Source of the DNA: Aricia agestis
Lineage: Eukaryota; Arthropoda; Insecta; Lepidoptera; Lycaenidae
Assembly (NCBI RefSeq): GCF_905147365.1
Contig: NC_056420.1
Coordinates: 10,364,001-10,428,000 of the forward strand
DNA length: 64,000 bases
Direction: 5' to 3'
The position numbers and the translations under genes were made by a program. Each line of letters opens with the position of its first letter. Position 1 is the stretch's first letter. Below are positions 11,515 to 24,596 of the stretch, piece after piece. The notes under the pieces were generated by a model, which had not been told where the DNA came from, searched no databases, and worked only from the letters and a program-made list of their open reading frames with translations.

Positions 11515-14346
11515 GCTGATTTCGATAAATTTTAAGCAGATTTAGATTATAGCTCTGACTGGGAAGGACATAGACTACTTTTAATAGTGGAAAAATCTAC
11601 AGTTCCTACAGGATTTTCTTTATTTAAGTTTTTAAATAACCAACACTTAAAAAGAAAATTTCTTCTTTGATCACTTTTGCAATAATTTGTATTTATTACA
11701 CTCTCAAAACAAAGTAACAATCGGAGATAAACATCATAAAAACAATTCCCGAGGGCTCCACGGAAGTCCTAACAAGGGCATTAGCCTCGTAGCATCAGAT
11801 AATGCCTTATAAGGAAACAATACAGACCGAGCGACGCCGAATTCTGTTTTGTTATCTTCAACATTTAACTTGATTACGAGTATGTAAATCAAAGATTTTG
11901 GTCTCCTTTGGGAATAAATTTATTGATTTATTTATTTATTGAAAAATTGTTACTTAGATACGATTACGATTGTTACTTTGGACCGTTTCACAAGTTCGAA
12001 TCGGAGTCGGATCGGAAGTGGTGTGAAACCGTTTAAGATATTTCTTAGTTAGTCAATTTCTTATGCAGGTATAATTTAGATGCACGTCATTTATTTAGTT
12101 TTGAATTCTATATATTTTTCTTTTAATATTATTTTGGCACTTATTTATGATGTAACTAGTTTATGGTTATATGAAACAGAAGTGTTTCTTGACATTACAA
12201 AAAGATTTCGCAGATTTCACACCATGTACATGATTCAGATAGCGCTAGTAAACTGAAGATTGGATAGAATAATTGAATTTCATTTCGGTATTCTCCAGAC
12301 CACACTTGGACAATTGAATTCTTATCGCCAGATTTGGTTTCTGTCGACAAATGTCTAGATTGTCTGGTTTGTGTCGACAGAATTCCTTCTCGACAGGCTC
12401 TCGTCGAATCAGCAAATGCGTGGGACAAATTGGACATAATTGGGAATGTAGTCAAGTCCTTGTGTTTCAAAATTGAAGTTTTGTTTTGGTTAATTTAATA
12501 AACTATAATTGTTTCAAATTTGATAGAACTTTTCAAATTTAGCTTAGAATGCGATGGCCATACCTTCCTTAGTTTCGCATAGTCGAAAGTTTACCTGTTT
12601 GTGACCTTTACAGAGGTAAGAACTACCAGCAACTATGGAGTTTCGGTCGCAATTACTTTAAGACTTAAGAGGTATCTAGTTCTGAAGGTCTACCAGACCC
12701 TCGAGAAAGAGTAAAGCTCAATTTCATAGCTAATTACACTATCTTAAAGTCTAAGACTTTGAGGGTGTCTAGCAGTGGGAAGCAACTGTCAAGAATGTCT
12801 GGCACTGGAAGACGAGATTCCTCTACTTACCGCGAAGAATATCATCATCATAATATTAATACGCGAACGAAAAACTTTGTAACCCTTTTTAAGAAAAATG
12901 GGGGAACGTAGGTGCATGCAATTTTGCACATTTATAGTTTATATGGTGAAGGAGTGTATCGAGCTAATATTGTTTTGAAATTATGCTTTTATCATACATT
13001 TTTTTAACAAATAAAACATTACACACACTACAAAACACACACATAGGAAAGATGACAGATCAAGCCTATACATACGAATTATACTTTTTTATTTATGGTT
13101 GAAGTCTGTTGACAACAAGTTGACAAATTAAAAAGGATTATAGTTCTTTTTTATTGAATCATAAATACCAAGATAACGCTTACACGGCCAGTCCGAGATC
13201 AGCTAAGTCCCAGAGACAAGAGTTGAATTTTTTTTTGATAAAGTCAATATTATTTACAAAATATAGGTAGTAGTCCTAATGTCGTTGAAACTAAGGTCGA
13301 ATTTCGACCATTGGGCGATCTCTAGTAAGCTATAAATCTACTATTATCTTAGAATTACTTACACAATGTGGTCTCATCCTCGTCTAGTGTACAGCTACAA
13401 AACTGGCTTGACAAAATTGTATACAAAATATAGTTTTATTGGTAAGAAAGTTATTGATTCGCTGTCTATTATGGTTACTTAATGTGAAATATATTTTATC
13501 TGAAAACACATTTTGCGCTTATGTAAGCGTATTCTGAAGTGGATTTGCAAATCCTCTTTTTAGACAAGCAGACAAATCTGACACTTCCTACAAAAGAATC
13601 ACTTTAATCCGCACCATTGTGACAACTTTAATCTTGTATTCGATAAAGTCAGAATTCCAATCAAAACGTAGTGGATTGAGGTTATCGCTTTTCGCTGAGA
13701 GTTTGCTTTCGGCGTTATTGCGTATCGATAGATGTTCCAACAGCGAGAGCGGTACAAAGAACACTGAACGTTATGTAAGATATATTGTATGGGAATACAC
13801 AATTATATTCTACTTATACAGATCTGTTACGTTCATACTATTTTCCGGCTTAAATCTCTTCTAAACAACATTGACAAATTTGACAGATAAGTGAAAAAAA
13901 AGATACGAAATGCCATTTATATAAAAGAGACAGACTAAAGAAAAGACGACCCAATTGGGTCGTATTTGAAGCTTCACAACGCGCGCGGTAGTAACATATC
14001 TGCTTTGAGTTTTTTATTATTATATCATTGGGAATACATAAAATAAGGCAGGACGTTGAACCGAAGATGCGTATCGGCTTCTTAACAAATAGTAAACATG
14101 ATATCAATATTTGGATCTAGTATTTGACATAATTGAATACCTTTTGGCTTGCTGTTGGCTACTTTAGTTTCTCAAGTTTGGTGTCTTGGATAATTATAAT
14201 TATTATTATGTGTAGCTTCTTTAATGGCTCTTTTCACGTTGTGTTATGATGAAAAAAATTGAAGCTAATTATGGTATTTCATAAACGAATATCCCCTTTC
14301 TCTGTATTTTTGTTTCTACACACATTCGTAATAGCTTGTATTTGTA
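11515..14346. other. Non-coding stretch, nothing recognised
   Basis: Mostly unique AT-rich sequence. Frames at 12,195-12,470 (-), 13,619-13,864 (+) and 13,850-14,107 (-) have no recognisable product or splice context. Confidence 0.5.
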
Positions 14347-14541
14347 CCCATACTTACTAAAATTATAAATGAGAAAGTGTGTCTGTCTGACTGTTACCTC
14401 TTCACGCTCAAACCACTGAACCGATTTCGCTGAAACTTGGTATGGGAATACTTTAAGTCCTGGGAAAGGAAATAGGCTACTTTTTATCCTGGAAACATGT
14501 ACAGTTCCCGCGCGATAAACGGAGTTGCGGGCATCATCTAG
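14347..14541 (+). mobile_element. Helitron family A copy
   Basis: It begins ACCCATACTTACTAAAATTA, has GTGTCTGTCTGACTG and the CAAACCACTGAACCG core. It ends ACGGAGTTGCGGGCATCAT, then CTAG|T. The left arm of the 3' hairpin is partly lost. Confidence 0.75.
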
Positions 14542-14559
14542 TAATATCATGAACCAAAG

Positions 14560-15450
14560 TTGAGGTCGCATAAAATATTCTATAAGCGTTATTTTCTTGA
14601 CTAGCCTTTTAAAACCGCAGTGAAATCAAATCAAATCAGAAAATGGATTTGATTTGATTTTGATTTTAAAATCACAGTTGTAATTAAATCACGCTGTTTT
14701 TACAAGTTATTTTTACAATTTGCACTGATATTTATGTTCATAGTCCAGATACATTGTACTGCGCAAAGCGGCAACCGCACAGCACATATTTCAAAATAAA
14801 ATGTTACACTCATAAAAATAATACAATAGTTTTTCATTTTCATTTAACCTATATTTATGGAGGCTGCGTTTATATGTGGCCTCGTTCTCATAAAAGTATT
14901 TACTTTACCCTGATTGTGTTTACAATGAAACGTAATTTACATTAGAATTTACATAAAACAACTTTTCATAATCATTTTGGTAAAATTAATTATATCTCAT
15001 TTTGGTGTTTACCATCCAATTATCTTATAAATACAAGAACAAGGCGTATTTTCCTTCAAAAAGAGTAACCCCCCTAGACGAGCAATTTTATTGTCGAAAA
15101 TTCACGCTTCAATTTTATTGAATAGTTTTTTTTTTAATTGTGAAAACCAACAGCTTATATTATATACATATAAATTTACAAAGAGCGTTTTAAATACAAT
15201 AAAGCCAATAACAGGTTTCCCATAATATATCACAAAAAATAAGACCAAAAATAGCAAAGGCACATTAATACAAAAAGACCTTAAAGAAGAAGCTGGTCGA
15301 GAAGACTAATCAATATACAGTACAGTAATTTATTTGTCAATTAGATTGAAGGCGCGCGATGTTCAATATCAACCCTAGACGGTCAATAATATGAGGGCCA
15401 GTAAGACTATAAAAAGAGTATAGAGAGTATAGATGTAAATAATAATAATA
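14560..15450. other. Non-coding stretch, nothing recognised
   Basis: AT-rich. It contains only a short AAATCAAATCAAATCAG/GATTTGATTTGATTTTG inverted piece near 14,625-14,665. Confidence 0.5.
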
Positions 15451-15451
15451 A

Positions 15452-15715
15452 TCTATGGACGCTTCACACCACGTCAGTCTGGCCCCGTGCTAAGTACCTA
15501 AAGGACTTGTGTTACAGGTACCAGACAACGGAAATATATTTAATACTTTTTTTTATACTATACATATATTTAAGATTTTTATTATATCATACACATATTT
15601 AATATACATCCAGACCCGGGAACATTGAAAACTTTTTGTTCCGTCGGCGGGATTCGAACCCGCGACCCCCGGCTTGAGCTACCAACGCGCTCACCACTGA
15701 GCCACAGAGGTCGTC
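15452..15715 (-). mobile_element. tRNA-derived SINE (family 2), copy 2
   Basis: Over 90% alike to the copy at 4054 by eye. B box GGTTCGAATCC and A box TGGCTCAGTGG are present on the minus strand. It ends at an AAT microsatellite (about 15,436-15,451), as expected for a SINE tail. Confidence 0.8.
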
Positions 15716-15719
15716 AATG

Positions 15720-16928
15720 TGTATGTTTTTATAATAAAAGTTATCAAACATTAATATTTATAAAACTATTTATTACATCATATTTTAACTAATATTATTT
15801 TAGAATGCGCCTATTCAGCATTCTCATTATCACCCTAAGGTTGGCTGGTAGAGAATGCCACATTTAGTATGCTACGAGTATGCTACGAGGGTCGACTTTA
15901 CAGCGGTCAAGCTATAGTCATTAAGCCCGCCAATGTAAATATTTGCATGAAGTGTTTAATAAATAAATAAATATAGAGTATAGTACATACCGTAAACGGT
16001 GTTGGAAAAATGTTTAATATTTTGCGTGTGACATTAATGTCACACGCAAAATACTAAATTTACCTAAGTAAATGAGTATAATTTGCGAGGTACATTACGG
16101 TAATCGGAATCGATCATTGCGATACGTGATCGCAATCTGTGATCGTCCCTCCCAAGTCTTGATCCCTCTCGTGGTCATAAATTCCTCATTTCCCTCCGGA
16201 AGAGGGAAAATTCATCTCCTCTTGATTTATAACGGTCCATCCAATTAATAGATCGGCAGAACATTGTTATTAATTAAGATATTAAGGCTTATTATTACAA
16301 AGCGTCTATTAAGTTTTATTAATGGATTCTGAGTAGGTACTAAATGGCTCAATAATTTATGAGTTGTTTAAATTGTGTTGTCACTTGTCTGTATGACTTT
16401 ATTGGTTTTATGTCTAAAAATTGTTAGCTTTAAAACAAAACAAGGTTGTATTTTTTCGAATTTAACTTTTAAAAGCTTTTTATTACAATTACCTTTTCTC
16501 TAAAGGCAATTTACCACAAAAGATCTTTTTGAAACACAAAACGGAAACAAAATGCTCCCCAAAATAAAACGTTCAACAAAGTATTTTCCGATGGAGATGT
16601 GGAAATAACAGGTTTTTCACATGGCCGCAGAATTATCGCTTTCCATTACAATTAAGGGAAAAGAAAATTTCGTTGGAAATTGCTTGAATAAATTAATGGA
16701 AAAGCTCTAATTACTTAGGCTTAGAACGTACGAATAAATTAGTGGAATGTTTTCTTTGTATAATGCGAACTCTTTGATATTGTTTTTTGGACCTTTGTGT
16801 GTGTTACTTTAAAAAGGTTTTATTAAACCTTTTTGCTTATTATTTGGATGTGTAATTTGTTATTATTAGAGTTTCATCAAATAAATGACAATTTTGGATA
16901 CAATAGAGAGAGACTGCGGCCAATATAC
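15720..16928. other. Non-coding stretch, nothing recognised
   Basis: AT-rich and unique by eye. A short palindrome (GTGTGACATTAATGTCACAC) lies at about 16,025-16,045. Confidence 0.5.
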
Positions 16929-17329
16929 AATAGTGCAGTTGCGCCGGAACCGTACATTTTTTTAAATTAAATAAGGGGCAAACGAGAAAAACGGGTCACC
17001 TGATGGAAATCAACTTCCGTCGCCCATGGACACTCGCAGCATCAGAAGAGCTGCAGGTGCGTTGCCGGCCTTTTAAGAGGGAATAGGGTAATAGGGCAGG
17101 GTAGGGATGGGAAGGGAGGGGAATAGGGGAGGGTAGGAAAGGGAATAGGATAGGGGATTGGGCCTCCGGTAAAAAAATTCCGGGATAAAAGCTGTCCTAT
17201 GTCCTTTCGGGAACTCAAAGTATTTGCATATGAAATTTTATTAAAATCAGTTTAGTTGTTTAAGCGTGAAAAAGTAACAGACAGACAGACACACTTTCGA
17301 ATTTATAATATTAATATGGAAGTATCGAT
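16929..17329 (-). mobile_element. Helitron family A copy interrupted by a GC-rich SINE
   Basis: The Helitron core is split: GTTGCGCCGGAACCGTACAT at the left and TTCCGGGATAAAAGCTG at the right are adjacent in intact copies. Between them is a truncated GC-rich SINE-like repeat. The 5' TC end (A|TCGATACTTCC on the minus strand) is at 17,329. Confidence 0.7.
16961..17177 (-). mobile_element. GC-rich SINE-like repeat, truncated, nested in Helitron
   Basis: Starts GGGGCAAACGAG and stops after GGGCCTCCGGT, lacking the CTCGGCGAAACACAGCGC ... GGCTCTCCC part. T and A runs flank it. It splits the Helitron at 16,929-17,329. Confidence 0.75.
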
Positions 17330-17763
17330 CTGAGAGTTTACTAAGTTAAACCATGTTTTAAATAGACCTACCGTGAAATAACTACTAAACAAATGAATAG
17401 AATTAGCCAGTAACATTATTGCAAATTGTAAACTTTGAGAAAACCTTTCCCGAACAACAGCTAGTAATAAAGTAAAAGTTTAATAAGATAAGAAACTTCT
17501 GGGCTTCCCGAAGTTTGTTAATACACATTATCCTTCCGATTTCCATATTATTCTCCCAAAACTCCCATAAACATAATAAAACTTGAACACGTACAAGATA
17601 AAACAGATCTCCAAATTGAATATTACTTTGTCGTATTGAATAATTCGCACCACGATCGCGGAGATACTATGAAAAATATCAAGTACTGAAATGTCTACCC
17701 TTGCGCATATCCGTCCCAGTGGTACAGTTACTTAGAGGGAACTTGGCCTGAGTGGAGGGTTCG

Positions 17764-18060
17764 TTTTTTTTTTATGAAATAAGGAAGCAAACGAGCAAAC
17801 GGGTCACCTGATGGAAAGCAACTTCCGTCGCCCATGGACACTCGCAGCATCAGAAGAGCTGCAGGTGCGTTGCCGGCCTTTTAAGAGGGAATAGGGTAAT
17901 AGGGGAGGGTAGGAATGGAATAGGGTAGGGGATTGGGCTTCCGGTAAACTCACTCACTCGGCGAAACACAGCGCTAGTGCTGTTTCACGCCGGTTTTCTG
18001 TGAGAACGTGGTATTTCTCCGGTCGAGCCGACCCATTCGTGCCGAAGCATGGCTCTCCCA
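17764..18060 (-). mobile_element. GC-rich SINE-like repeat
   Basis: A full-length member of a family with eight copies in the window. Plus-sense order: GGGAGAGCCATGCTTCGGCA, CGACCGGAGAAATACCACG, a CCCTA/CCCTTCC-rich middle, AAAAGGCCGGCAACGCACC, CCATGGGCGACGGAAGTTGC, then CCCCCTTATTTCATAAAAA. The A-rich tail and uniform ends suggest copying by a LINE. It may correspond to the Metulj-type SINEs of butterflies; that name is not verified. Confidence 0.75.
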
Positions 18061-18271
18061 TGTATATTTTTTTAGGAAAACATAGAGAAAACAATATTAT
18101 GATGTTGGCATATGACGCCTAACGCCAATATGCTAGACAAAGCTATGCAGACCTTGTATTCTTATCAGTTTTTATTTTACTATAAAGCTAGTGTACCAGG
18201 CGATTTGCCAGCTCGTTGGTACTATAATGGAACCGCTCAAGATTCGCAATGTTAATCGTTGTCTACCGTTA

Positions 18272-18428
18272 AGGGTTGATTCAGATAGCAACGCGACGCG
18301 TAGATGCATTTCTAAATTTGTATGGATTTGACAGATTTCAATTGCGTCAGACGTCTTGCGAATCTGTCAAATCCATACTTATTTAGAAATGCATATCTAC
18401 GCGTCGCGTTGGGGTCTGAATCGACCCT
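18272..18428. mobile_element. Fold-back MITE
   Basis: Arms AGGGTTGATTCAGAT, AACGCGACGCGTAGATGCAT and ATGGATTTGACAGATT face their complements. It is inserted within the degenerate repeat block. Confidence 0.75.
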
Positions 18429-18607
18429 AACGGTGCTGCCGTGGGTCTAAATTTTTGAGAAAATATGTAACGTTTCCATTATGTTGAACTAAGACAAGCT
18501 CTATTTGTAGAGTTATTCACTGTGTAGTTTTTTTGGTCAGTGGCTATCATATCAGGCAATTTGTCTGCTCGTTGGTACTATAATAATGAAACTACTCTAT
18601 ATTATAC

Positions 18608-19083
18608 GAGCTTTTGCCCGCGGCTTCGCTCGCGTTAAGAAGTATTATTATATACAAACTTTCATCCCCTATTTTAACCCCTTGGAGATGGAATTGATCA
18701 AAATCCTTTCTTAGCGGATGCCTACGTCATAATATCTACCTGCATGCCAAATTTCAGCCCGATCGGTCCAGTGGTTTGGGCTGTGCGTTGATAGATCACC
18801 ATATCAGTCAGTCAACTTTGAGTTTAATATTATATAGAAGACGAGCTTTTGCCCGCGGCTTCGCTCGCGTTAAGAAGTATTATTATATACAAACTTTCAT
18901 CCCCTATTTGAACCCCTTGGGGTTGGAATTTATCAAAATCCTTTCTTAGCGGATGCCTACGTGATGACATCTACCTGCATGCCAAATTTCAGCCCGATCC
19001 GTCCAGTGGTTTGGGCTGTGCGTTGATAGATCACTATGTCAATCAGTCAGTCACCTTTGAGTTTTATATATATATATATATAG
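18608..19083 (-). repeat. Two tandem copies of a family D repeat (~235 bp)
   Basis: ACGAGCTTTTGCCCGCGGCT begins near 18,608 and again at 18,841. Both run through CATGCCAAATTTCAGCCCGA to a CAGTCAGTCA and end in TTTGAGTTTAATAT-like sequence. On the minus strand the hairpin CGCGAGCGAAGCCGCG precedes GCTCGT where other Helitrons have CTAGT, so this is probably a Helitron derivative that duplicated in tandem. Confidence 0.6.
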
Positions 19084-20154
19084 GAGATTATTATCGTCGT
19101 CTAGCAATGACGGTGCAGCCGTGGGTTCGAGTTTTTGAGAAAATATATATGACGTCATATTGTGACGTTTCCAATATGACGTGTATTCGCTGTTTAAATA
19201 TTTTTTATTAAGGGCCTAGTATAACACGCGATTTTCCAGCTCGTTTGTACTATAATGTAACCGCTCGGTATTTGCAATGTTAATCGTTGTCTAACGGTAA
19301 AGGAGCTGTCAAGTGTTCGAATTTTGGGATAAAATATGACGTCATACGTTTCCGATTTAATAATATTATGCTAGACAAAGCTAAGTAGACCTTGTAATAT
19401 TATTCAAATTTTTTAGTAACGTGATCATCATATTATTACTGAGTGGACTGAGTGGAGATCATGGGTTCGATTTTTTAGGAAAACAATATTATGATGTTGT
19501 CATATTATGACTCTTAACGCCAATATGCTAGACAAAGCTGTGCAGACCTTGTATTCTTATTAGTTTTTTTTTTTACTATAAAGCTAGTGTATCAGGCGAT
19601 TTCCCTGCTCGTTAGTGCTATATATAACCACTCGGTATTTGCAATGTTAATCGTTGTCTAGCCGTAACGGTGCTGCTGGGTCAAGCGTACTCCGCCGCGC
19701 TGTTTATTTTCAAGTTTGTTTTAATTAGCCAGCCTCTTGTTGTGGCATCATTGTGGCTGTTAAAGCACAGGTAAATATAATGTTACCCGCAGGTAACTTT
19801 AGGTTAAAAAAACAACAATATGTAACATATTTAAGGTATTATAGGTTTAAGTTACAATTTTAATAAGTTAAAATATGACCGATGTACTTCTAGTAAGTGT
19901 AGTAGGTATTAGTAAATAAAAATAATAACATTTTACTGGGCTCTTTCTATCATCAAATTGTATTAGCGACTAGCTGTTGCTGTTGCTTCGTGTGTGCGTG
20001 TGATGTGCGTGTGTGTGTGTGATGTGATTTAGAGCTAAAATAATATTTAAAACCACCGAATGATTCGTCAGAAGTAGAAAATATAGTCAGTTTTATTTCT
20101 ATCTGTAATTAGAGCTAATAAGTGATTTCCAGTTAGTAATATTTACCTTTTAAC

Positions 20155-20373
20155 TATAGGTCTACCAGAATCTGAAAGCAAAGAAATGGAAAAAAGAAAT
20201 TGACGCTACCAATGTTCAATACTAAGGAAATTGGAGCAAAACGTTTGATACTTTTTTTTTCTTATAGCGGCTGATTCTGTGTGTGATACATGCAAATGTA
20301 AAAAAATATCCAATGATTAAGGATATTCTTTTTAAAACTCCCATCCTTTGCCATGAGATTCTGGTAGACCTAT
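20155..20373. mobile_element. MITE with ATAGGTCTACCAGAATCT ends, copy 1
   Basis: Inverted ends TATAGGTCTACCAGAATCT and AGATTCTGGTAGACCTATA. The inside shares AAAAATATCC and GCATGT/ACATGC stretches with the second copy. Confidence 0.7.
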
Positions 20374-21180
20374 ATCTCTTGGTAAAATCTACGCCACTTT
20401 TTACAACTTAAGGCCCAGTAGTCCCTAAAATAAGCAGGTCGATGTCTGTCAATACGAATATCGATTAGGACATTAAAATAACATTCATATCAGCGCGCCT
20501 TGTACAACTTGGCTGTTACGCGCTCGCCGCGTGCCTTGATAATAGAAAATCGGTGTAAAAACCTTTTGTTTTTAGTATTATACAAATCAAATACCTATAT
20601 CAAATCGTTTACGTTAGGTTACGACACATATACTACATTTTTTGTTTTTTCTAGAAAGTGTGTAATTTAACCATAAAATGATTTAATTGTGAAAAACAGC
20701 GTTATAACAGTCATCTTTGAGATTTTTTTCTATCGAGCAGAATTTTTCAAATTGTGTACTGATATACCTTTGCGTATAGGAAATTTTCTCAATTTTAAAA
20801 CGGTACTTATTTTATACTTAAATAATGACATTTCCTTTACTAAAAACGTGTTTTAAAAAACCCATTTTACGTAGTTGCAACAACCACAGCGCCTTAAGAA
20901 TCGCCCTTTAAGTTTTAAACCAAGTTCTGAAAATTGTGCTCAAATTCTCGAATAAACATTTGTCGCAATGTAGTGTTCTTGCCAAAGAGCATTTCCGAGT
21001 TTTGTGTTCGGAACTTCCTTCTAAAGGCTTTCCTTTGGTATAATATGCTAGATGTACAGTCGAGAGCAGAATAGTCTGACATTTTCATTGATATCGCAAT
21101 TCGCAAATTTTGCAATTAGATTTAATCTACTTTTATTAATGCCAAAGTGTTCACGTCTGTCTATCTGTTAGTTCTATACA

Positions 21181-21344
21181 CTAACGGCCGTTCCCAATAT
21201 TTGATGTATCTCTGGTTTTGCCCTACTAGAGATAGGAATAGCTCATAATTGACATAAAATATATGTCTCTAATGTCTAATGTGAGTTATTCCTATCTCTA
21301 GTAAGCAAAACCAGAGATAGATCAAATATTGGGAACGGCCGTAA
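21181..21344. mobile_element. Fold-back MITE with ACGGCCGTTCCCAATATT ends
   Basis: Long inverted arms (ACGGCCGTTCCCAATATTTG, CTCTGGTTTTGC, TAGAGATAGGAATA) around a ~30 bp loop. Confidence 0.8.
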
Positions 21345-21679
21345 ACTGAATTTGATGATATTTAGTATGGCAATACCTTGAGTCTTGAGAAAGGAGTTAG
21401 GTTTGTTTTGACCACCGAAAAATGACATTAAAACCGGTGCAAAAAAGCTACGGATAACGTTTAGTAAACTATAAAATAGTGCCAAAATCCTGTGTGTGTA
21501 ACTGTACCTTCATACTTGGGTAGACACGACTTATGTCATTCTGGGACGAGAATTATGTCCCACCTATACACCTGGTATCCCACTGCTGCCACTCAAATGT
21601 CCCACAGGATTACAAGAATAAGGGAATCACTGTATTGCCTTACACAAACCTTAGTATTTGAAACCATGTCAACATTTTA

Positions 21680-21932
21680 ATGGGGTATGAAGATTTTAGC
21701 TGACCTACTGTCCGCTATTGTGTTTTTTCGCGTACACGAATATTTTTTTCAAAAATGGATAATTAACATCAATACAAACAAAAAATAATCTTGGACAAAA
21801 CCACGTAAAGTGTCATATTTCGAAGACATGAGCTACAAAATTTTAAAAAAATATTCGTGAACGCAGAAAAACACAATGGCGAACGGACAGTAGGTCGGCC
21901 AGGCTCCATATAAAAATCTTCATACCCCTTTA
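21680..21932. mobile_element. Fold-back MITE
   Basis: Ends TGGGGTATGAAGATTTT and AAAATCTTCATACCCC. Inner arms share GACCTACTGTCCG and CGAATATTTTT. Confidence 0.75.
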
Positions 21933-22127
21933 TTTGCATTAAAAAACAAAGCAAATCTGACTCATGACAAAATAAGATGTTGTGTAAACATAACATGCAA
22001 CGAATCGACTGTTAATTTTTTAATCATTTACTTTTTTAATGATCTTATATTCGAAAAACCATTTTCATTTTACTTCAAGATAAATAGCTTACCCACATCA
22101 TAGAAAAGATACACAAATATCTTCCGG

Positions 22128-22300
22128 AAACCTCCGTGATCCAGTGGTTTCGAAAAGTGTTTTCAACCTTATTTAACCCCCCCAGGGGGTCGCGACTCAC
22201 ATGTTAAAAAACACTGTACTTTAGAACGTAGTTTACTCGGAGGTTTATGAAATATTGAAATCAGCCAGTGACACGGAAATCGATGTGTGAGCTATTATTA
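22128..22300 (+). mobile_element. Internally deleted SINE family 1 relic
   Basis: CCTCCGTGATCCAGTGGTT (head start) is later followed by CAGCCAGTGACACGGAAATCGATGTGTGAGCTATTATTA, which matches only the last bases of the SINE. The body is missing or replaced. Confidence 0.5.
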
Positions 22301-22850
22301 CGATAAATATCCTGTCGAAGTGCCTTTTGAAGTCTCAGTCGATGTTATGAAGCAATCTTTAACGTTCGCCAGTCACGAACCCAAAACTTGTCGCTTTTCA
22401 TCAACTTTGTCGCATTCATTCGTCGATACGCATTGCGTCAGCTTCAATCGGTCGTAAATAACAAAAAACAAACAAATCCAGGAAAATATTTGTACAATCT
22501 ATGCCGGCAACAAACGTTCAAATAATTGGATGTAACGTCAAAACGAAAAAAAGGAAGTAAAACAAAGACATTTTCTTTGGTTTTGTTATTGTTGTGCTGT
22601 TTTAATTATAACACAGCTTATGGTAAGGCAACACTCGTCCAGTGCGTTGCAGTAACTTGTATTTTCGCAACAGTATAAGACATAGTATGCCACATAGTTG
22701 CTGCGAAGCACGTCTAGACAATACAAAACGGTGATAGCTCTAATAAGTGTAATTTACTCCATTAGCGGTGTTTTAAGTTTTAACGAAAGGATGGACAGGT
22801 ATGTCTTTCCATCAAAATACCACGTTCTACAATCAATGCGGCGCTACGAA

Positions 22851-23145
<295 letters not shown>

Positions 23146-23311
23146 TAATAATAAATATGGCATAATATCACTTTTTTTTTATTTAAAACGTCGGAGGGGC
23201 GTCGCTACGGCGACCATTCACAATGAAACAATGTTCAAATAAAATACCCTACATTTTTGTAATTTGTGATAGTGCTGACAGAGTAGACAGAATGGTGCTG
23301 ACATGTATTTT

Positions 23312-23463
23312 GTACCATCGAAGAAACTGATTCATAGGCAGCTCCTTCGTTAAATCAGATTGTCAATTCAAAGTTATTCGTTATCATTCGGCCGGGTTTG
23401 ACGTAACACGACCAAATTACGTAGGTCCGCCATCTGCCTATAAATCAACTTCTAGATAGTACA
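23312..23463. mobile_element. MITE ending TGCCTAT...ATCAACTTCT, copy 1
   Basis: GATTCATAGGCAG and CATCTGCCTATAAATCAAC are inverted, and GTAC flanks both ends. The body has GACGTAACACGACCAAATTA. Confidence 0.65.
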
Positions 23464-23478
23464 TGTAGTTTTAGACAT

Positions 23479-23753
23479 GGGAGAGCCATGCTTCGGCACG
23501 AATGGGCCGGCTCGACCGGAGAAATACCACGTTCTCACAGAAAATCGGCGTGAAACGGCGCTTACGCTGTGTTTACCGGAGGCCCAATCCCCTACCCTAT
23601 TCCCTTCCCTACCCTCCCCTATTACCCTATTCCCTCTTAAAAGGCCGGCAACACACCTGCAGCTCTTCTGATGCTGCGGGTGTCCATGGGCGACGGAAGT
23701 TGCTTTTCTTCGGGTGACCCGTTTGCTCGTTTGCCCCCTTATATCATAAAAAT
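23479..23753 (+). mobile_element. GC-rich SINE-like repeat
   Basis: Runs from GGGAGAGCCATGCTTCGGCA to CCCCTTATATCATAAAAATA. The segment CGCCGAGTGAGTGAG present in other copies is deleted. Confidence 0.75.
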
Positions 23754-24250
23754 ATAGGTACTTTCTGGTAATGTTTTTGAAGGTTTTAATAAAATTGATT
23801 CACAGTTCAGGTTACAACATTACCGTGGAGTACAAAGTTATTATTGTTCGCCAGTCAAACTGCTCTTGACCTATTTCGTAATAACTTCCAATTGAACAAA
23901 TTCCGCTATTAATTAACTTTAAAACTCCGGTTGGAACGAAACCCAATTTATTTTGGGTCAACGCTATGATTTCCCACACGTATTGTGATTTGTTACGAAA
24001 CTTTATTGAATATTCGATGGGATATTAAAAAAGTAACAAATTGAATTATTCAATTTTATTTTTCATTCGTGGAAAATTCGATAACGTTGTTCTCTACCGT
24101 CTGTTGGAATTTATCCAATCGATAAGTTTGTAGGGCCTTTAGTCAAGCTGTGGATAATTTCGTTAGCGAAGTGTGAAATCGACAATGTATGGAATTCGAC
24201 ATGAAGATAACGCAAGCGCCTTGTCACTTGACAATGTGATAAGTTAAACC

Positions 24251-24371
24251 TTTACGGTCTTACAAAAGATTTAAACACATGTTGAACAGTTGATTAGAAA
24301 AAAATTCAGTACAAAATGGTGTCAAAACAACTGTTCAATAGATGTTTAAATCTTTTGTGGTAAGACCATTT
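24251..24371. mobile_element. Fold-back repeat
   Basis: GGTCTTACAAAAGATTTAAA and GTTGAACAGTTG face CAACTGTTCAA and TTTAAATCTTTTGTGGTAAG. Confidence 0.7.
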
Positions 24372-24454
24372 CAGTTTTTGCTTACTTCGTCGTATATCGA
24401 ATGTCTTTACCTAAAGGCTTAGTTGGAGTTATTTTATCTATTATTATATATTTA

Positions 24455-24573
24455 TGGCCTATTTCACCGCTTTCTGATAAGGTGCCCGATAGGGTTATTT
24501 GACAGATTTTCCATACCCCATCTATCAAATTAAGTGGTGGATAGCCTTATCAGGAAGCGGTGAAACAGGCCCT
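24455..24573. mobile_element. Fold-back repeat
   Basis: GGCCTATTTCACCGCTTTCT and GATAAGG face CCTTATC and AGGAAGCGGTGAAACAGGCC. Confidence 0.75.
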
Positions 24574-24596
24574 TACTATATTATTATCTAGTTAAC

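Larger units (their letters stand above)
18065..19680. repeat. Block of degenerate ~0.5 kb repeats
   Basis: The same phrases recur in order. GCCAATATGCTAGACAAAGC occurs at ~18,123 and ~19,520. GCTCGTTGGTACTATAATG-like sequence occurs at ~18,212, ~18,570, ~19,240 and ~19,610. CAATGTTAATCGTTGTCTA occurs at ~18,247, ~19,277 and ~19,645. Insertions (the fold-back at 18,272 and the family D pair) break the block. The unit looks like an old segmental duplication of unknown origin. Confidence 0.6.

Noticed and set aside
12195..12470. 91-residue minus-strand frame
   Set aside because: Isolated, no recognisable motif, no promoter or splice signals that stand out.
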